In this document: positions 63,530-64,000 of the stretch, one piece after another
Layout of the letters: every line of letters begins with the position of its first letter
Position numbering within the stretch: the first letter of the stretch is position 1
NCBI GenBank assembly: GCA_001314705.1
Contig: LJSU01000016.1
Coordinates: 124,001 to 188,000, forward strand
DNA from: Rhodobacteraceae bacterium HLUCCO07
GTDB taxonomy: Bacteria > Pseudomonadota > Alphaproteobacteria > Rhodobacterales > Rhodobacteraceae
Direction of reading: 5' to 3'
DNA length: 64,000 nt
Notes under the pieces: model-generated
What the model saw: the letters and a program-made list of their open reading frames with translations, nothing else
The model's database searches: none
Told to the model about the DNA's origin: nothing
Position numbers and translations under genes: made by a program

Positions 63530-64000
63530 CAGCCCCGCTTTCCGGCCTCAAGGTCGTCGAACTCGCCCGTATCCTGGCCGGCCCCTGGGCCGGTCAGACG
63601 CTTTCCGACCTCGGCGCCGAGGTGATCAAGGTCGAGGCACTGCAAGGCGATGATACCCGCCAATGGGGCCCGCCGTTCATCGAACGTGACGGTGATCGCA
63701 GTGCGGCCTATTTCCACTCCTGCAATCGCGGCAAGGCGTCGATCACGGTCGATTTCCGCGATCCGGACGATCTGGCCCGGCTGCGCGACGTGATCGCCGG
63801 GGCCGACATCCTGATCGAGAATTTCAAGGTCGGGGGCCTTGCCAAATACGGGCTCGATTACGATACGGTCAAGGAAATGAACCCGGGCCTCATCTATTGT
63901 TCTATCACCGGCTTCGGGCAGGATGGCCCCTATGCCCATCGCGCCGGGTATGACTATATCATCCAGGGCATGTCGGGCTTCATGTCGATCACCGGCGATC
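63526..64000 (+). CDS. CaiB/BaiF family CoA-transferase, N-terminal part
   Basis: The start of a family III CoA-transferase. The first 158 codons are visible and the rest lies beyond the window. It begins MTAPLSGLKVVELARILAGP and continues AGQTLSDLGAEVIKVE and FHSCNRGKASITVDFRDP. The segment with the conserved Asp of the family is not reached. The ATG at 63526 overlaps the dsbA-type stop as ATGA. Confidence 0.88.
   Translation, partial: MTAPLSGLKVVELARILAGPWAGQTLSDLGAEVIKVEALQGDDTRQWGPPFIERDGDRSAAYFHSCNRGKASITVDFRDPDDLARLRDVIAGADILIENFKVGGLAKYGLDYDTVKEMNPGLIYCSITGFGQDGPYAHRAGYDYIIQGMSGFMSITGD

Noticed and set aside
1-64000. CRISPR array, insertion sequence or rRNA operon
   Set aside because: No regularly spaced direct repeats, transposase motifs with terminal inverted repeats, or rRNA-like segments were found on either strand.

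Overview
The window is a GC-rich, densely packed chromosomal segment of an alphaproteobacterium of the order Rhodobacterales (roseobacter or Rhodobacter type). The strongest evidence is the RegB-SenC-RegA redox regulatory cluster with near-canonical RegA, the alphaproteobacterial origin-proximal gene order (parB-parA-rsmG-mnmG-mnmE-rho | maf-aroE-coaE-dnaQ ... secB), AddAB instead of RecBCD, and HemY, mitofilin-like and Tim44-like proteins typical of alphaproteobacteria. Nearly all genes are housekeeping genes, many joined by ATGA or TGATG stop/start overlaps.

Layout. 1-6.0 kb, plus strand: the 3' end of gltB, mtgA, a glutathione S-transferase, queG and an orphan hydantoinase/oxoprolinase. 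6.0-10.6 kb: grpE and hrcA (minus) diverge from rph-rdgB-hemW and a DUF454 gene (plus). 10.6-17.4 kb, minus strand: parB, parA, rsmG, mnmG, mnmE and rho, with two parS sites buried in the coding sequences of mnmG and rsmG. 17.4-18.0 kb: an AT-rich gap with DnaA boxes that I interpret as the chromosomal origin, oriC. 18.0-24.1 kb: maf-aroE-coaE-dnaQ, then secB and fxsA (minus), then a Tim44-like gene, mltA and an Smr gene. 24.1-27.2 kb: an MFS transporter and hslUV. 27.3-38.9 kb: an uncharacterised gene, then a long minus-strand block: trxA, addA, addB, murU, amgK, tsaE and a PAS-domain protein. 39.0-41.8 kb: regB diverging from senC-regA. 41.8-54.5 kb: a glycosyltransferase 61, GNAT and HD proteins, ahcY, a ketopantoate-reductase-like gene, DUF2853, EVE and YciI proteins, gpsA, tsaD, and hemD-mitofilin-hemY.

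54.5-58.8 kb is the only clearly accessory region. It holds a visibly AT-richer three-gene cassette (a TIGR04255-like protein plus two unrecognised proteins) preceded by a tight cluster of GANTC methylation sites and an inverted repeat. A degenerate tRNA-like scar follows, then a DUF2793 / small protein / DUF4376 module resembling phage or gene-transfer-agent spike genes. 58.9-64.0 kb: a UDP-glucose dehydrogenase, alkB, mutY, a dciA-like gene that appears to start at a non-canonical ATC codon, a DsbA-type oxidoreductase, and the start of a CoA-transferase.

Functionally the window is a replication-origin neighbourhood. Most genes next to the putative oriC run away from it, and ParA, ParB and the parS sites lie on its left flank. 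Beyond gene content, three sequence-level signals stand out: the buried parS sites; a recurrent octamer, TTAGAG(A/C)C, whose orientation is almost always towards the origin; and two unrelated two-copy intergenic elements. The three-gene cassette at 54.9-56.6 kb is the best candidate for an undescribed system.
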